This document shows, one piece after another, positions 52,327 to 64,000 of a DNA stretch of 64,000 bases. The translations under genes were made by a program, and so were the position numbers. Numbering within the stretch: the stretch's first letter is position 1; each line of letters starts with the position of its first letter. This DNA is from Haliclystus octoradiatus. Its lineage: Eukaryota > Cnidaria > Staurozoa > Stauromedusae > Haliclystidae. The stretch spans positions 19,331,959 to 19,395,958 of the forward strand of contig OU744446.1 of assembly GCA_916610825.1 (NCBI GenBank), read 5' to 3'. The notes beneath the pieces are model-generated. The model ran no database searches and was not told the DNA's origin. It saw only the letters and a program-made list of their open reading frames with translations.

Positions 52327-54609
52327 ACTTGATCTATAAAAATGAAATGTTTCATTTCAATTTTAAAATCTATTCACAGTTGAGTCGAGTGGTTATGTTT
52401 GTATGACCTTTCCCTCAGATAATGCGGATTGACTCTGACCAATTTAAAATCATTTCGGATACAGAGCCTGCAACTGTATCGGAAACGCAATAAATGCATA
52501 CACAGTTCATAATAATATCCACCATTATTCACGTTATATTAGAGAGTTATATATCCTACATGGATGACGTCATAAATGTTCGAACATTGAATGGTCCTGA
52601 TAAGTATCAGTGATACTACAAAAATTTTTATTAAACTCCAACATATCCCTCATTTTTCATCGCTTTAACATTAAAATTTGGTATAATATTAATTATTCAC
52701 ATAATCACATTAATGAATACGTCAACTATTTAAATTTATAAAATTTTAAGGAATTGATAATTTATGATTTGTTTGTAGTTTCTCAATGAACACATGCGAT
52801 TAATCTAAATTAAAAGCTTTTGAAAATACTTATGCGGTATACAGTACATCTGCATAGTTGTAAGCATGCAGTATCATTATAGAAAAGCCATTAGCAAATC
52901 GATCCGTTCTGGAAAATGAGCATGTTTACAGGGAGCGCTAACGTATGGGTAAACTATTAAATGAAATACAAATTAATTACAGTATCTGTCATTGTAAGAT
53001 TGATAGATTAGATCAACAATCAGATATCTGAGCTACGTACCAGTAAATAAATCTCAAATGATTCCTTATTTCCAAAGTGATGTAGATGACTGATTAGTCC
53101 AGAGCAGCAAATGGATAGATTGTAGTTATGGTATTAGAGAAAAGGTTGTCTCATAGAATTATCACGTCTAACCCGAGATAAACAAAAGATTTGACTACAA
53201 TGGATCTGTTTTTACTGTCACGTAAAGGAACACATGCAGACATCGAACATTTTTTCTAGACGTGTCAAGGCCCAGAAACGGAAAAAACTCTAATTGACAT
53301 TAAGTCGGCATCACAGTTACAGACATCAAAAGAATTCATTTGAATTAAAATTTGAACCTGATTCTTCAAAATTTACATTTGTACAGTATTTCAAAATAGA
53401 TTCATTTTATATAACATGTAGAAGTTTTCGAACTTATTTATTCAAAGCAGCTGAAAGTTGAAAGTTGAAAGTCTGTGATTTTATAATTATAAATTCAGCA
53501 TGTTTTGTAAGCTAAAGACAATTGCGGCTACAGAATATGTTGAATCAATCAGGTCAATAGATTGTAAATACAGACACTGAAAACAATAGAAATAACAATA
53601 GCCATTGTTTATGAAGGATTTCATATATCATTAGCTTGAATATGACATGGTGGAATCAATTCACGTTTTCAAAGATCAATGTTAGTATTATGGCACGTGC
53701 CAAACAAATCAGAAAATGATTCAATCTGATATTATGGTATTTAATTAAACATGGTATTAATTATATGGTACACATTTCTCACTCACGTCTTAGCATTAAT
53801 TACTACAGATGTCTTAATCAAGTACCAAATATAGATTCCAGAACGGCGCATAAAATAGGATTACTTTGGTCGATCTGAGGAGCTCTTGCTCAACAGGAAT
53901 AGGAACGGCACATGTACAGAATGGTGTAGGAGCCAGGCCTTAACGCACATCAAAATCGCACAACTCACTTTCGCAGAAATCATTTAAATTTCTATAATTT
54001 ACAAAGGCTTTGTTATGATTTTGATTGTTCAAATTTCAATGTTGAATTGAAATTTTGAAATGCACCTATCAGCGTTAGTCGATTGTAAAATGGAAAATAG
54101 CATCACAAGCTTCTTAGTAAAAATTTAATTCAATACAGTGAAATGCAAATAAAAAGCAAGCAGAGACAAACAGTAATTCACTCGGAATACACCTAATGCA
54201 GCAAGCAACTATATAAGCTATGAGAGTTGCTTAAAACTTATGTTCCCTAATAACTCTTCGAATTCTCCATCAAAATGTATGAAAGCTAGTAATATCGTTA
54301 GAATCCAGGCCGTGCTTTGATCTGTGCTTTTATATCCCTTCCGCTTTTATTTTCGTTTTTTATTCTTCGTATCGAAACAAAATATGTATTTTCATTTTGC
54401 AGGCTTTGCTGCATTACGTCATCACTGCTATTGTTCGCTAGGGATCTCCCCATGAATCTTCCCAATTCGATCCTCAAACCCAGCAACGTGGGTAACTCAT
54501 TGCTAGTTATAATTAATTAGAAATAGTCGTTATCTTAGAATTAGTTTTAATTATAATATTTCTTGTTGTTATACTGATGGAAACACTTTTTTATTGAACT
54601 GACAAGCTA

Positions 54610-54677
54610 TAGCCTGCGCCACAGACCAAAACATTTTGAGAAAGTTCTCAAAATGCTTTGGTCTGTGACGCAGGCTA
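54610..54677. mobile_element. 68-bp TAGCC...GGCTA hairpin element
   Basis: Almost perfect palindrome: TAGCCTGCGCCACAGACCAA opens it and its near complement closes it, with GAGAAAGTTCTC at the centre. Direct repeats ACAAGCTA (54602-54609 and 54678-54685) flank it; the match is 9 bp if the first T is counted as host. Same termini as 23224 and 33309. Confidence 0.75.
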
Positions 54678-55118
54678 ACAAGCTATAAGATTCTCATAAA
54701 CATTAAAAAGAAACGATAATGAATTTATATTAATAAAAGTAGTCTGGTATGGCAGGCAATGTAGACCTTTTATCCTTGATAATATACAGAGGGTCGGATA
54801 TATAAATCGCAGAATTCTCATTCAGAACAACAAAGATATATTATGCAGACTGAATATTTTATCATCAAGTGACGTCCATACCATAGTTTCTTAGTTCAGA
54901 AATTACTTTGTCTAGTAAAGCTACATACACAAACGGTTTCTACGAATGGAATGCCATGATGATGCCATTTGATACTATAGAGGGTGGGTCTTCGATCCCT
55001 CTCATCGACCGGCCTGTCTCGATATGGTGCAGTACACGCGCTACTAAATGCTGCTAGAAAATCATATATAAATCGAAAAGTGTGGTGGGCTCTACTTGCA
55101 ACACTCGATTATTCCGTC

Positions 55119-55345
55119 GTCCATAGTCGTCAAATCTTTTACCCAAAAAGAGACATGTTTAAACTGGTATATAACGGGACTGGATATTTCAGGACTAGTT
55201 CAGGTGCGCACTTTTTGATAATTTTTTCTTGGGATTGGGTCTAAGTTAGTTACCAATTTATTCTCGATCATTTTCAATCCTGTTATATACCAGTTGAAAA
55301 ATGTCACTTTTTTGGGTAAAAGATTTGATGACTATGCTCGTGTGG
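55119..55345. mobile_element. Fold-back element, ~227 bp
   Basis: Arms of ~65 bp are inverted: left contains TCAAATCTTTTACCCAAAAA and AACTGGTATATAACGGGA, and right contains their complements (TTTTTGGGTAAAAGATTTGA, CTGTTATATACCAGTT). No target duplication or coding sequence identified. Confidence 0.65.
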
Positions 55346-56398
55346 CTACCATATTATACTCGTCTCGCAAATGACAACATGCTATCCAAAAAGTTCTCAA
55401 GAATTAGATGTCAGTGAACACCTTGTATGCATAATCAAAAGACGGCTTCGCCTCAACTGTAGAGTGAATAAGCCTTGACATTTGACATAGCGAAAAACTC
55501 CCAATAAATCCAATGACATATCTATTTCTCGTAATCTATGATGTAATACTCTGCTTTTGACATTTGGCGGAATGACACGTTCCTTATTCATTAATTAATT
55601 TTTTAATAATCCCCTCACGTTAACGATTGTTATTTTCATGACACAACATATAAATCCTGTTCTAATACTGAGCATATTTGGACCATCTTGTTAGTTTTAA
55701 TAATGAATTATTCATCAGAAGACAATGAATATACCATGATGATGTGTGGCCTTCAAATTGAATTTCATTTACGTGAGTTGTATGATCAACTTTAAGGCAA
55801 ATGGTATTGTGTTCATAACCTCAAAGTTGAATGTGAACTTCATATCATTATTCAATATGTTACACTTTAACTGTTGCATGTATTTAATGTACTCCATTGT
55901 AATTAAGAGGTAAGACTGAAGCAATGTGAATGACCCCTTCTATTTTTGAGTTTTTATCTTATTTTGAAGGTTTGTTTATCAAATTGTATAAAATATATAA
56001 CAGGTACCATTATTTATTCTACAAATTTAAAACATTTGAAATATGGAAAGACTGATGTATGATCATATATGACCATATAAGGTATGAATGGAGTCTACTT
56101 GATTTCAAACGTAAAATGCTTGGCCATGTTTGATATTTCGCAATTACCACTAAGATCAAATTTTAAATAGAAGAACATTTATTATGACTATATAGACTTT
56201 GCTACGTTACCTTAAAATTAAAAGTAATTTAAGCTACAATGAAGCAATCTTCACATTGTATAAGTACTCATGCCTCTATCGCGAATCAAATTTGTCGGAC
56301 AGAAATCGTAGAAGTCGATAGTCGTGAGGCGTTGACGATTTTGTATTCGTTAATGCGCTATTATTGATCATTGTTTATTCTCATTTATTCTCTTTTAG

Positions 56399-57782
56399 CT
56401 TTTCGTCTATAATTTTCTTGATAAATGTCACGCATGAGTCGTTTGTTGTTACATCGATAGACCCCTTGCAATCAAGCCTGGTTATGTCACCGTGGAATTG
56501 TATTTCAGAAGGAGTATTTCAATTCAAGTTTCGAACAGCGAGCAGTGAGAGTCTCTTACTTTACATTGATGATAGTGGACAGAAAAGAGGTTATGGTAAT
56601 TATCTGAATATGCAATTGAAACACGGTGAACTCCACACGAGGATACAGAAGAGCAGCGACAGAAGAACGGTGCAGCATATAGTAACAGTCGGTAATTCCT
56701 TAGATGATCTCGAATGGCATCAAGTGATAATAAAAAGGAAATTCTTTCATACCACTATTCAAGTTGACAGATGGAGTAAAGCAATTATTTTACAAGGCGA
56801 AGATCATCTACTACCGTTGACATCGAAAGTTTACATGGCTGGAATAGCACAGCATTCAGTCACTGTTGACAAATTTGCATGGCACATACCTAGGTAGGTG
56901 GCTTATACTATATATATATATCTATCCTTCGGAATGCAATGATGACAATAAGCATTGGTTATATTGAATGAATAATTCTTACTTTATACCTCATAGTAAT
57001 GAAATGCGATTTGCAATATACAGAGGTTTGCAATATGTCGAAATAATCTTCATTTCATCTTCAGTCAGGTCAGAAAGAGAATGATTAATAATTTTACATG
57101 GCATTTATAATGAATAGCTAATTTGCATAATAGTTTAATACATTGAAATATTTCTTCACATTAAACAATAGGTGGGACAGAGAATACGGATACCACAGTC
57201 TATAGAAAACATATTTTGCGGAAACTATTGTGGAAATTAGCTATTCATTATAAATACCATGTAAAATTATTAATCATTCTCTTTCTGACTTGCCTGAAGA
57301 TGAAATAAAGATTATCTCGACATATTGCAAACCTCTGTGTTATATTTTATCAAACATTGAATAGTGCCTATATATGTAACTTGGTTTCTATAATGAGTAA
57401 TAGTGATAGAATAAGAATGGAATGAAAAAGTCTTTCTATAAAATATAATTAGCATGTTGAAAGCTGAATTATGAAATCCAAAATTCGAATTCTGATTGTC
57501 CATTTATCGTGATTGACTGAGAGCAATGTTCGCAGAACTCAAAAGTAATAAAGTAATATAGACGGTTTCGCCCTACCGAAGGCACCCGTACCACTCCTCT
57601 ATATCTAGATGAGTGGTTTTTTTCACTGAGAGCAATGATTTTAAACGCTTTTTGTTGATCTCAGCCGCGACACTATTATACTTTAATATACAACACTGTA
57701 ATATTTAATTACTTTAATGCTTAATATAATTTAGTTATACAGTAGTTGACATGTATGTAATATTAGTTATAATTGCGCTATC

Positions 57783-57839
<57 letters not shown>

Positions 57840-60800
57840 ATTAATAAACGAAAAAATCAGACTATTGAAACAGCAAAGCAAAGACAACACAAGTACCTTG
57901 ATATTACTACTAATTTTTTTTTTTAATAAAACCGTCTGAAGAGCGTCTTTACGCGAAACTCAGAGTAACGGAATAAACTCGTGATCTTTGATCTACTATT
58001 TATATTTTATATATATTTTAATTTTATTCATTTCAGATAAAATGGTTAACTTTAGTTATTATATTTTCGGAACAATGTAAACGAGCAATTTGCTCATATT
58101 GACAACCGAATCAAAATAAAATTACACACACACACTGCAGATCAATTTCAACAGATTTCATGGCAGATAGGTCTCGATTGTCAATGCGCAACGATGCGCC
58201 TCAGCTACTCCCAATGCAATTCCCTCTGGATCTTTCCATCCGCCATCTTCAGATGGTACTCATTTGATGTTTCAGCTAAAGTCAAGGATGAGTTGACCTT
58301 CGGGGGATTTGAACCACAGTCGATCAGATATGATCCGATCTGAAGCTCGGTTACTCTTCCATCTCAATTTCGTACTAAAATAAACCAAATGGGGTTAAAT
58401 AGCATCCATAATGTTAGTCAATAAAGGAGCACAGGCGCAATACTTGTCAAGAAGTACACACATCCCTGTATTCATGCAACTGCAATAACTTCCATTTATT
58501 TACAATCGCACGCTTTGCAAATCACCTTAACTATCTCAAAAATGCAACAACTTCTTAACTAATGCATTACCAACGATAACGAAAGCTTTATAATTACTGT
58601 ATATGTATGAGCCGATTTCAGAATCATATTTGAAGGGAATTTGAAGACAACTAGAGATAAAACGATAAAACAGATTAAAATTCTGATTTTTGAAATATAT
58701 ATTATCAACAATGTTCGGGATCGAAAAGTCGGTTTACAGTTAATCGGAAATTTGGGTGTTTTTGTCTCTAACATGAATACTAAATTGTTTTTACTTGTGT
58801 GATCCAAACACGGCAGTTAGCCAATCAAGTAACTATAAGCATGCCAGAATTGCTCCAGTTTACGATACTTTATGCAATTAAGTTGTAACCATATATGTAA
58901 ATGTCTACATTTCTATAATATCCTTGGCTGTCTTGATGCAAAAGTAAGTAACACATACATATACTTACAAACAAGCACGTTATAATCATGATAAAGCATC
59001 GTATATTTACTGTTTTGAAAGGTACTGTGATGATGATTGCTTTATTCCATGCAGATATATTGGTTGTATTTCATTCATTGAAATGTCGAGAAGGAATGAA
59101 GTGATCACAACAAAGTTGATATTAGATAGGACTGGAATCTCAGATGGCTGTATCGACGCATGTCAATCAGGTTCATGTTTTAATGGGGGCCAATGCGTCA
59201 ATGGATTTTATAAACGAACATGCGACTGCAGAGGAACATCATACGAAGGGAACAACTGTACTAATCGTATGTATATTAGCCGTTTTAGTCATATTCGTCA
59301 AATTCATATCATTGGAAGTGTTTGAGGCTTGCATCCAAATTGGACTAGCAGTCAGCTATTAGACTATTTTCATATGGAGAATTAATTAATATATTAGTAT
59401 TTAGAGCTTGTGTGCCTGCTTTATTACTGATTCCCTTCCTGGGGCCAGTCACCATTGTTACTTACAGGATTGAACCCGACACACTTCGGGAGCAGGTGCA
59501 GGGCTCTCTATTGCTCAATGCTAGAGTGCCCGCAATCTATAGCCTGAGAGCCGAGGTTAGATTCTTCTTGGTATATTGCAAGTTACGAATTAGAAGAAAA
59601 TTTCACACACGAAACAGCATTACAGCATAGTGGAATATTCTCCTATGCAATTCCTTGATCAAGGTCCTTGCTTGGAACTAAGTCATGTTCTACTGTGCAT
59701 ATAATGTTTTGGCAGCATAGAGTATAGGTAATAAAACACTGAAAGAAATTCCATTAAGCTTTCCCCTGTCTCTACAGTTTTCCATGAAATTCTTTCCCAG
59801 AAAAATATCACACATATTACAGGGAATATGGGATAATGTGGTGCAAAATATAAACAATACCACAAATGTTTAATCAAATTACACAGAAACATTTTATAAC
59901 TTGCAGGGTTAGTTTGCTTGTTTCAAGTGTCTTTCATTTGTTTTGAGCCAAAATTATTGGTTCAAATGTAAGAGATGATTGTTCATGTCCAATGTTCAAG
60001 TGATTTGGATTAGCAAGACTACTGAGGCGTTTGAAAGTTGAACATGTACAATATATTTTCTCAAAGCTAGATATTGTTGGCATAAAACAAGTGAAATAAA
60101 CTCGAAACAAGCAAAAAATTATTTAAGAAATTGAAAGTTTTTCTGTTTATAAACATTTTACATTCTTGATGAAACATGACTTTTATAAATACATACGCTA
60201 TATTGAAAGTTGAGATGCAGTATTCAATAAATGTATAATTGTCATTTATTGCTTATTTTCAGCTGCTGAAGCAGTCTTTCTTACTGGATTTGATTACCTT
60301 GATTATTCTCCAGTTGAGCCAAGAAATCTCTCACTAACGAAAATATCAGTGAGATTTAAAACTGATACAGAAAATGGATTATTAGTTGTCATGGAGATGA
60401 GACCAGGCCAACACTTTACGATTGAGTTGTATAATAGGATGGTCACATTGAATGCAAGTTTAGGACAAGGTATGAAATTATCCACTCATACAATTATCAA
60501 AATATAAAATATATGTACCCTGATAACAATACTGGACAATTGAGCCTCAGTGCATGGCTCATTTCATTGCACTTAAGAGGTTGCTAAGGTAATTACTGAT
60601 TAGTTGGATTATTTACGTCGTAAAGGTAAGATAATATCTTGAAAACGTAAATTTGAGTGGCGCTTTCTCAGTTCTCATTATAAATAATGATCTTGCTTCA
60701 ACTAATATACATATTTGCAATATCTTTTTGAATTGGAGTTTTCCAATTAGGTGTTTTCCAATTAGGTTCGATGTATTCCTGATTACTTTCTCGTTAATCA

Positions 60801-63107
60801 CGCCTTAATTAACCTGAAACATGCTTCTTCAATCATTCAACTTAATCAAAATGGCGTTTATATCTGCTCGCGTTCTGCACCGTGATTGGCAGAGTTCAGA
60901 ATGAGGGCATCATTTTTGTTAATTCCTCGTTAAACCGTCGCACGGGAATAGGGATTGTTAGTTTTCGTTTGATTCCTTTTGTAGGCTCGACAGCAGCGTC
61001 ATTATCTCCAGATATCCTCAGTAATGATGGCTGGCACCTGCTGGACATAGTTCGAAGAGAGAGACGTATACAAATGTCCGTTGATAAGAGGTTAGAATAT
61101 GTTTAAGAAATAGAAACAGATGCAATTTAAATGGATTAAGGTAGAATGCCATAGTGTTGATCTAAATTCTACGGCATTTGCAGTGCAGCTCTCAATCACT
61201 ACTGAATCCTTTCTTGAAACAGTATCGTCAAGCCCCACTTCTCCTGTCAAAATTGAGATGGTAATCAAAATCAAAAATATAGAACTGGTACAGATAACGG
61301 TGCACATTTTAAAAGGGTTCTTACTCTAATGAGCCTAAAATATCACCACCGTGAAGAATTTTACATTCTTTCCCATCAACCCTGTGATAACTAAATACGA
61401 TTTATGGATTTTTCTATCGGACTATACCCTGCACATATTATACATTTAAGGGAAGCCATCTGGCATCTAATGATTTATTTCATACATGAGTATTATTCTT
61501 CAGCTCAAAAATGCATCAACATTCAACGTGCTTATTACTGTATATTTCCCTCAATAATATACTATAGCATTTGAAATTGATAGAGGTATTTTAAGAAGTC
61601 TAAATAAAGGCTGTATACTTATCTTGCAGGTACACTGTAAATCTCACAATTCCTGGAGATGATAGCAACGTCAATATGATGGCAAGAAGGATACATTTTG
61701 GCGGTCATTTTGTCCCAGTGGCGTTAGATTCATCGCGAAGCAAGCGGCGATTTAATGGTTGTCTGCAGCATATATATTTCAATGATGTAAGCTCAATGAG
61801 TTAGGTCTCTGCAAGCATTATACATATTATTCAAGATGAAAGATATTTCTTCATAAATTCTTGGAGGGCCTATTTCTGAAGCTTAGGAATAACGTGCAAG
61901 TATAATAGGGACATATAGGGTATCGTACGGTTTTTATTTACGAGTTGTGATGTATCATAATAGCCCGTATAATAGTCATAATTCGACCTGCGTGAAGGAG
62001 CTATTTTTTTCGTGAGAGTCATCTTCATGAATCGTGATACAAACAGCAAGTGAATAAGATCTGTACCAAACGTTATCCATGAATGATATTGTATAATATT
62101 ACAGCCAGTGAGATTTTCTCCCTTAGGGACCGTTCATTATTTATTCCACCGGAGGGGGGTACAGAAGAGAACTGAAATTCTCTGTAAAAAATTTTCTTGC
62201 CCACCATTTCAAGTGGAAAAAAATAAATTACCCACCCCCGAATACTTTAATTTTGTTTAAAAAGGAACTGATGGAATAAAAACTTTAATCAAATGCCTAT
62301 TAACAATATTTTGGGTATCTGATTAATATCATTGAAGCATAATTGAGTTTTTTAATAATATTTTCAATGTAAAACTGAACTCAATATTATAGTTCAATAT
62401 CTATTCAGAAAATAAAAGTTTCCATGATCCTGTAGTTCTTCCTGAACGTGATTGTTGTAAATCCTTCTGCCCCATTATTACATTCAGCTTGCTCATCCAG
62501 AACTTGATACACCAAATCATCAAGCAGTTCAAGCTGGGAAAAACGGCACAGACACGATCAATCATGAGGAATCATTTGATTCCCATGATGCATTGGAAAA
62601 TTCTACAATCAACAGCGACGAGGAGTGACTTTAATTTTGGACTGTCTTATTAATAATTCAAATGTTTTATTTCCTTGAATAATTTTGAACAAATTCAATA
62701 TTTTATAGCTACTACTGGACTAGATTACCTTTTGAAAAACAAGGTCAAATATATATATATATATATATATTAGATATTGTCTAATAGCAAAAATTAGTGC
62801 TGGATGACAGAGCTAAATATAATAAAAACACATTTATAGAATAATTAGTAACAATTATGAATGTGTAGTCTTTGACTCCTTTTATTATATATAATATATT
62901 TCAAATTGAATATTATCTAATAGCTAGATTATTAAAACTTGTAATGTGATGTTACTTATCTTCATGTTAACATCTTTTCCAACTAGGTTGACATCGTCAG
63001 TGCTCTATTAAGAACTGGCAACCCAGAGATACAGGTTCACGGTAGTATTGGTCGTGGTTGCCCATCACATCATAGCAAATCAACGAGAAATAGAAAGAAT
63101 GAAAATG
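56399..63107 (+). CDS. Alpha-neurexin-like gene, partial (LNS1-EGF-LNS2)
   Basis: Exons: 56399-56893, 59055-59266, 60263-60469, 60985-61090, 61630-61786, 62987-63107, continuing past the window; an optional exon is at 62488-62628. Exon 1 encodes a laminin-G/LNS domain (GVFQFKFRTASSESLLLYID, WHQVIIKRKF). Exon 2 closes it (YIGCISFIEM) and encodes an EGF module with six cysteines (CIDACQSGSCFNGGQC, then CDCRG). Exons 3-5 form a second LNS domain (SVRFKTDTENGLLVVMEM, GWHLLDIVRRE, FNGCLQHIYFND). The last exon (VDIVSALLRTGNPEIQVHGS) matches the end of neurexin LNS2. Presynaptic adhesion receptor by family. One EGF between two LNS domains argues against CNTNAP. The 5' end (signal peptide) was not found; exon 56399 begins at an acceptor, not an ATG. 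Confidence 0.82.
57020..57338. mobile_element. 319-bp fold-back element
   Basis: Arms of ~110 bp: left ACAGAGGTTTGCAATATGTCG ... AGAATGATTAATAATTTTAC ... AATGAATAGCTAATTT, right its close complement ending CGACATATTGCAAACCTCTG. The right arm shows CCTGAAGATGAA followed by TCGACATATTG. No open frame and no clear target duplication. Confidence 0.8.
57553..57677 (-). mobile_element. SINE tail half, copy 2 (left fragment)
   Basis: Matches 33553-33677 closely (CGCCCTACCGAAGGCACC, CACTCCTCTATATCTAGATG, GAGAGCAATGATTTTAAACG). It breaks off after CGACACTATT and resumes at 58136. Confidence 0.75.
57678..58135. mobile_element. 458-bp insertion splitting the SINE
   Basis: Absent from the SINE copy at 33553-33862, where GACACCATTGCAGATC is continuous. 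Contains the (AT)n run and the segment CCGTCTGAAGAGCGTCTTTA then CGCGAAACTCAG. That CTGAAGA...CGAAAC layout resembles 3' ends of some retroelements (weak, from memory). Its own ends and target duplication are not clear. Confidence 0.5.
57786..57836. repeat. (AT)n microsatellite
   Basis: About 25 uninterrupted AT units within the insertion that splits the SINE. Shorter AT runs occur at 25740, 39340 and 62750. Confidence 0.95.
58136..58372 (-). mobile_element. SINE head half, copy 2 (right fragment)
   Basis: Resumes at TGCAGATCAATTTCAACAGA and runs to a decayed tRNA-like head: B box GGTTCAAATCC on the minus strand, A box region now GAGATGGAAGAGTAACCG. It carries ~60 bp (around CGCAACGATGCGCCTCAGC) lacking in copy 1, so it may represent a fuller family version. 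Confidence 0.7.
59267..62487 (+). other. Neurexin introns between EGF and LNS2 exons
   Basis: Introns 59267-60262, 60470-60984, 61091-61629 and the start of the last intron (61787 on). Open frames of 60-82 codons occur but lack domains and are chance. No repeat of note. Confidence 0.5.
62488..62628 (+). CDS. Optional neurexin exon with in-frame stop (candidate alternative terminal exon)
   Basis: Acceptor TTACATTCAG|CTTGCTCATCC at 62487/62488 is phase 0, matching the phase-0 end of the exon at 61786. It adds 46 hydrophilic, acidic residues (LAHPELDTPNHQAVQAGKNG ... DALENSTINSDEE) and then TGA at 62626-62628. AATAAA near 62819 could serve as a polyadenylation signal. Direct splicing 61786 to 62987 restores the standard neurexin sequence, so this exon must be skipped in the full-length form. 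Inclusion would give a truncated LNS1-EGF-LNS2 protein, secreted if a signal peptide is present. Confidence 0.5.
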   Translation, partial: LAHPELDTPNHQAVQAGKNGTDTINHEESFDSHDALENSTINSDEE

Positions 63108-63498
63108 GTAACAATTGACCTCTAATATTGAGCAACTTTGTTATTCAAATGCCCCTGTACTCCACTTTACCAACGGACGTTTCGTATAGGGACATGCCTC
63201 GGGAACATGTAACTTTTTAGCGAATGAAGTGATGCACTCATTACAAAAAATCAGAATGACCAATCACAGCTCAGCCTGTGCAACCTTAGGTTGTGATTGG
63301 TCTATTTTCTATCTCGTGAAATAATTTGTGACGTCTCTGTGAATTGAGAAAGGCGTTACAAACGACTCGCACACCGCAGAGCACATCGTTTAAAACATGT
63401 TATGAGGATTACAACCGTTTTCCTCAAGTGGTCTATTGTATTCTGTTGATAAAATAGATGACACAACGTTGCTCAATAGATGACACAAGGTCCAGGTG
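63108..63498 (+). other. Neurexin intron, left part
   Basis: Donor G|GTAACA at 63107/63108, then AT-rich intron without features until the transposon at 63499. Confidence 0.5.
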
Positions 63499-64000
63499 TA
63501 GCCTCATTCCATCACGGCCCTCATTTCCGCGCGGCTCTCGAGTGAGTGGGGCCTAATAAAACTGAAGGTTAAAAAGAGTGCCAAAAGAATGGCAAACCAG
63601 AAATATGGTGTACCAAATCACAGCGTACCTTGGTATCACATGAAGTTTTATCGAACGCTAGTTTGTAAATAAAACTCTACAAATGTAAACACTCTTGCTT
63701 GAATTATTCTCAAAATTTATGTTTCGCTCGTTTATTCTGTCATATTGTCAATTTTTTATTTGTATATTTATGGAGAAATGCTATTTTGAATCAGAATAAT
63801 TCTGTATATTGGGGAAATGATCTTCAATTTCAAGTATTTCTTTGATTTTAATTATTTAAATCAAGATTCAAACCGACATAAATGCTTAAAATTTTCTCAC
63901 GATGACGATCGCTCCGTCAAAAGATGATGCTTTCTCCTTTTATTTTGTATTTTACGCCCAAAAAGGCCTTCATAAATTTTTATACAGTCCTTGGAAAACT
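63499..64000. mobile_element. Mutator-like element, second copy, cut by the window end
   Basis: Starts TAGCCTCATTCCATCACGGC and follows the reverse complement of the 6981-7774 element: the 130-bp terminal repeat, then interior matches such as GACGATCGCTCCGTCAAAA and TATTTTGTATTTTACGCCCA. About 500 of an expected ~800 bp are present, so the right terminus lies outside the window. A few small insertions are visible in the terminal repeat. Confidence 0.8.

Larger units (their letters stand above)
52334..56398. other. Divergent region between the zinc-finger gene and the neurexin gene
   Basis: Should contain the zinc-finger promoter and the start of the neurexin gene or its upstream intron. I could not find a signal-peptide exon for neurexin. 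Recognisable contents are a 68-bp hairpin element (54610-54677) and a fold-back (55119-55345). Confidence 0.4.
56894..59054 (+). other. Neurexin intron with fold-back and interrupted SINE
   Basis: Holds the fold-back 57020-57338, the split SINE (57553-57677 and 58136-58372), the insertion between them with its (AT)n run, and otherwise AT-rich sequence without coding potential. Confidence 0.6.

Noticed and set aside
54984-55244. 86-codon open frame upstream of neurexin, considered as a signal-peptide exon
   Set aside because: No signal-peptide character, and it runs into a fold-back element arm; no usable splice phase to 56399 was found.
62626-62987. Using the exon at 62488 as an internal cassette via a donor at 62625
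   Set aside because: GA|GTGACT would put the next exon out of frame and meet a stop within about nine codons, so a terminal or poison exon is the simpler reading.

Overview
This is a 64 kb piece of an AT-rich, intron-rich animal nuclear genome. Large introns with GT/AG boundaries, numerous short inverted-repeat transposons, a tRNA-derived SINE and long (TTA)n arrays all show this. The genes (PHACTR, ANKRD29, an intact mitochondrial TDH, a C2H2 zinc-finger gene and an alpha-neurexin) fit an invertebrate bilaterian. A marine deuterostome is my guess, but the sequence alone does not settle the lineage.

Layout. 1-4589: repeats (16-bp minisatellites and TTA arrays carrying two identical copies of a 180-bp element). 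4590-25566 (+): phosphatase and actin regulator, 12 coding exons, 454 aa, with three RPEL motifs and a C-terminal PP1-binding tail. 27481-36657 (-): ANKRD29-like protein, 299 aa over 9 phase-0 exons, nearly all one ankyrin repeat long. 40900-48806 (+): L-threonine 3-dehydrogenase, 361 aa, 7 exons, with introns colonised by elements built from the palindrome GTTCATGAAC. 49818-52326 (-): a 403-aa protein with five C2H2 fingers. 56399-63107 and beyond (+): an alpha-neurexin-like gene (LNS1, EGF, LNS2), incomplete at both ends. It has an exon carrying an in-frame stop that could end a short isoform. For all five genes the exon joins keep a single reading frame; for the four whose stop codon is seen, the summed lengths are divisible by three.

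Gene order is PHACTR> <ANKRD29 TDH> <ZNF NRXN>. These are unrelated single-copy genes and no operon-like logic is implied. PHACTR acts on actin and PP1, TDH on mitochondrial threonine breakdown, the zinc-finger protein presumably on transcription, and neurexin on synaptic adhesion.

The most interesting non-genic material is a set of inverted-repeat elements that share TAGCC...GGCTA termini and mostly 8-9 bp target duplications (70 bp to 1.4 kb; a Mutator-like signature). There are also nested insertions, a 376-bp-arm palindrome in TDH intron 1, a SINE split by a 458-bp insertion, and two possible alternative first exons of PHACTR that end in the same phase as the exon they would join.
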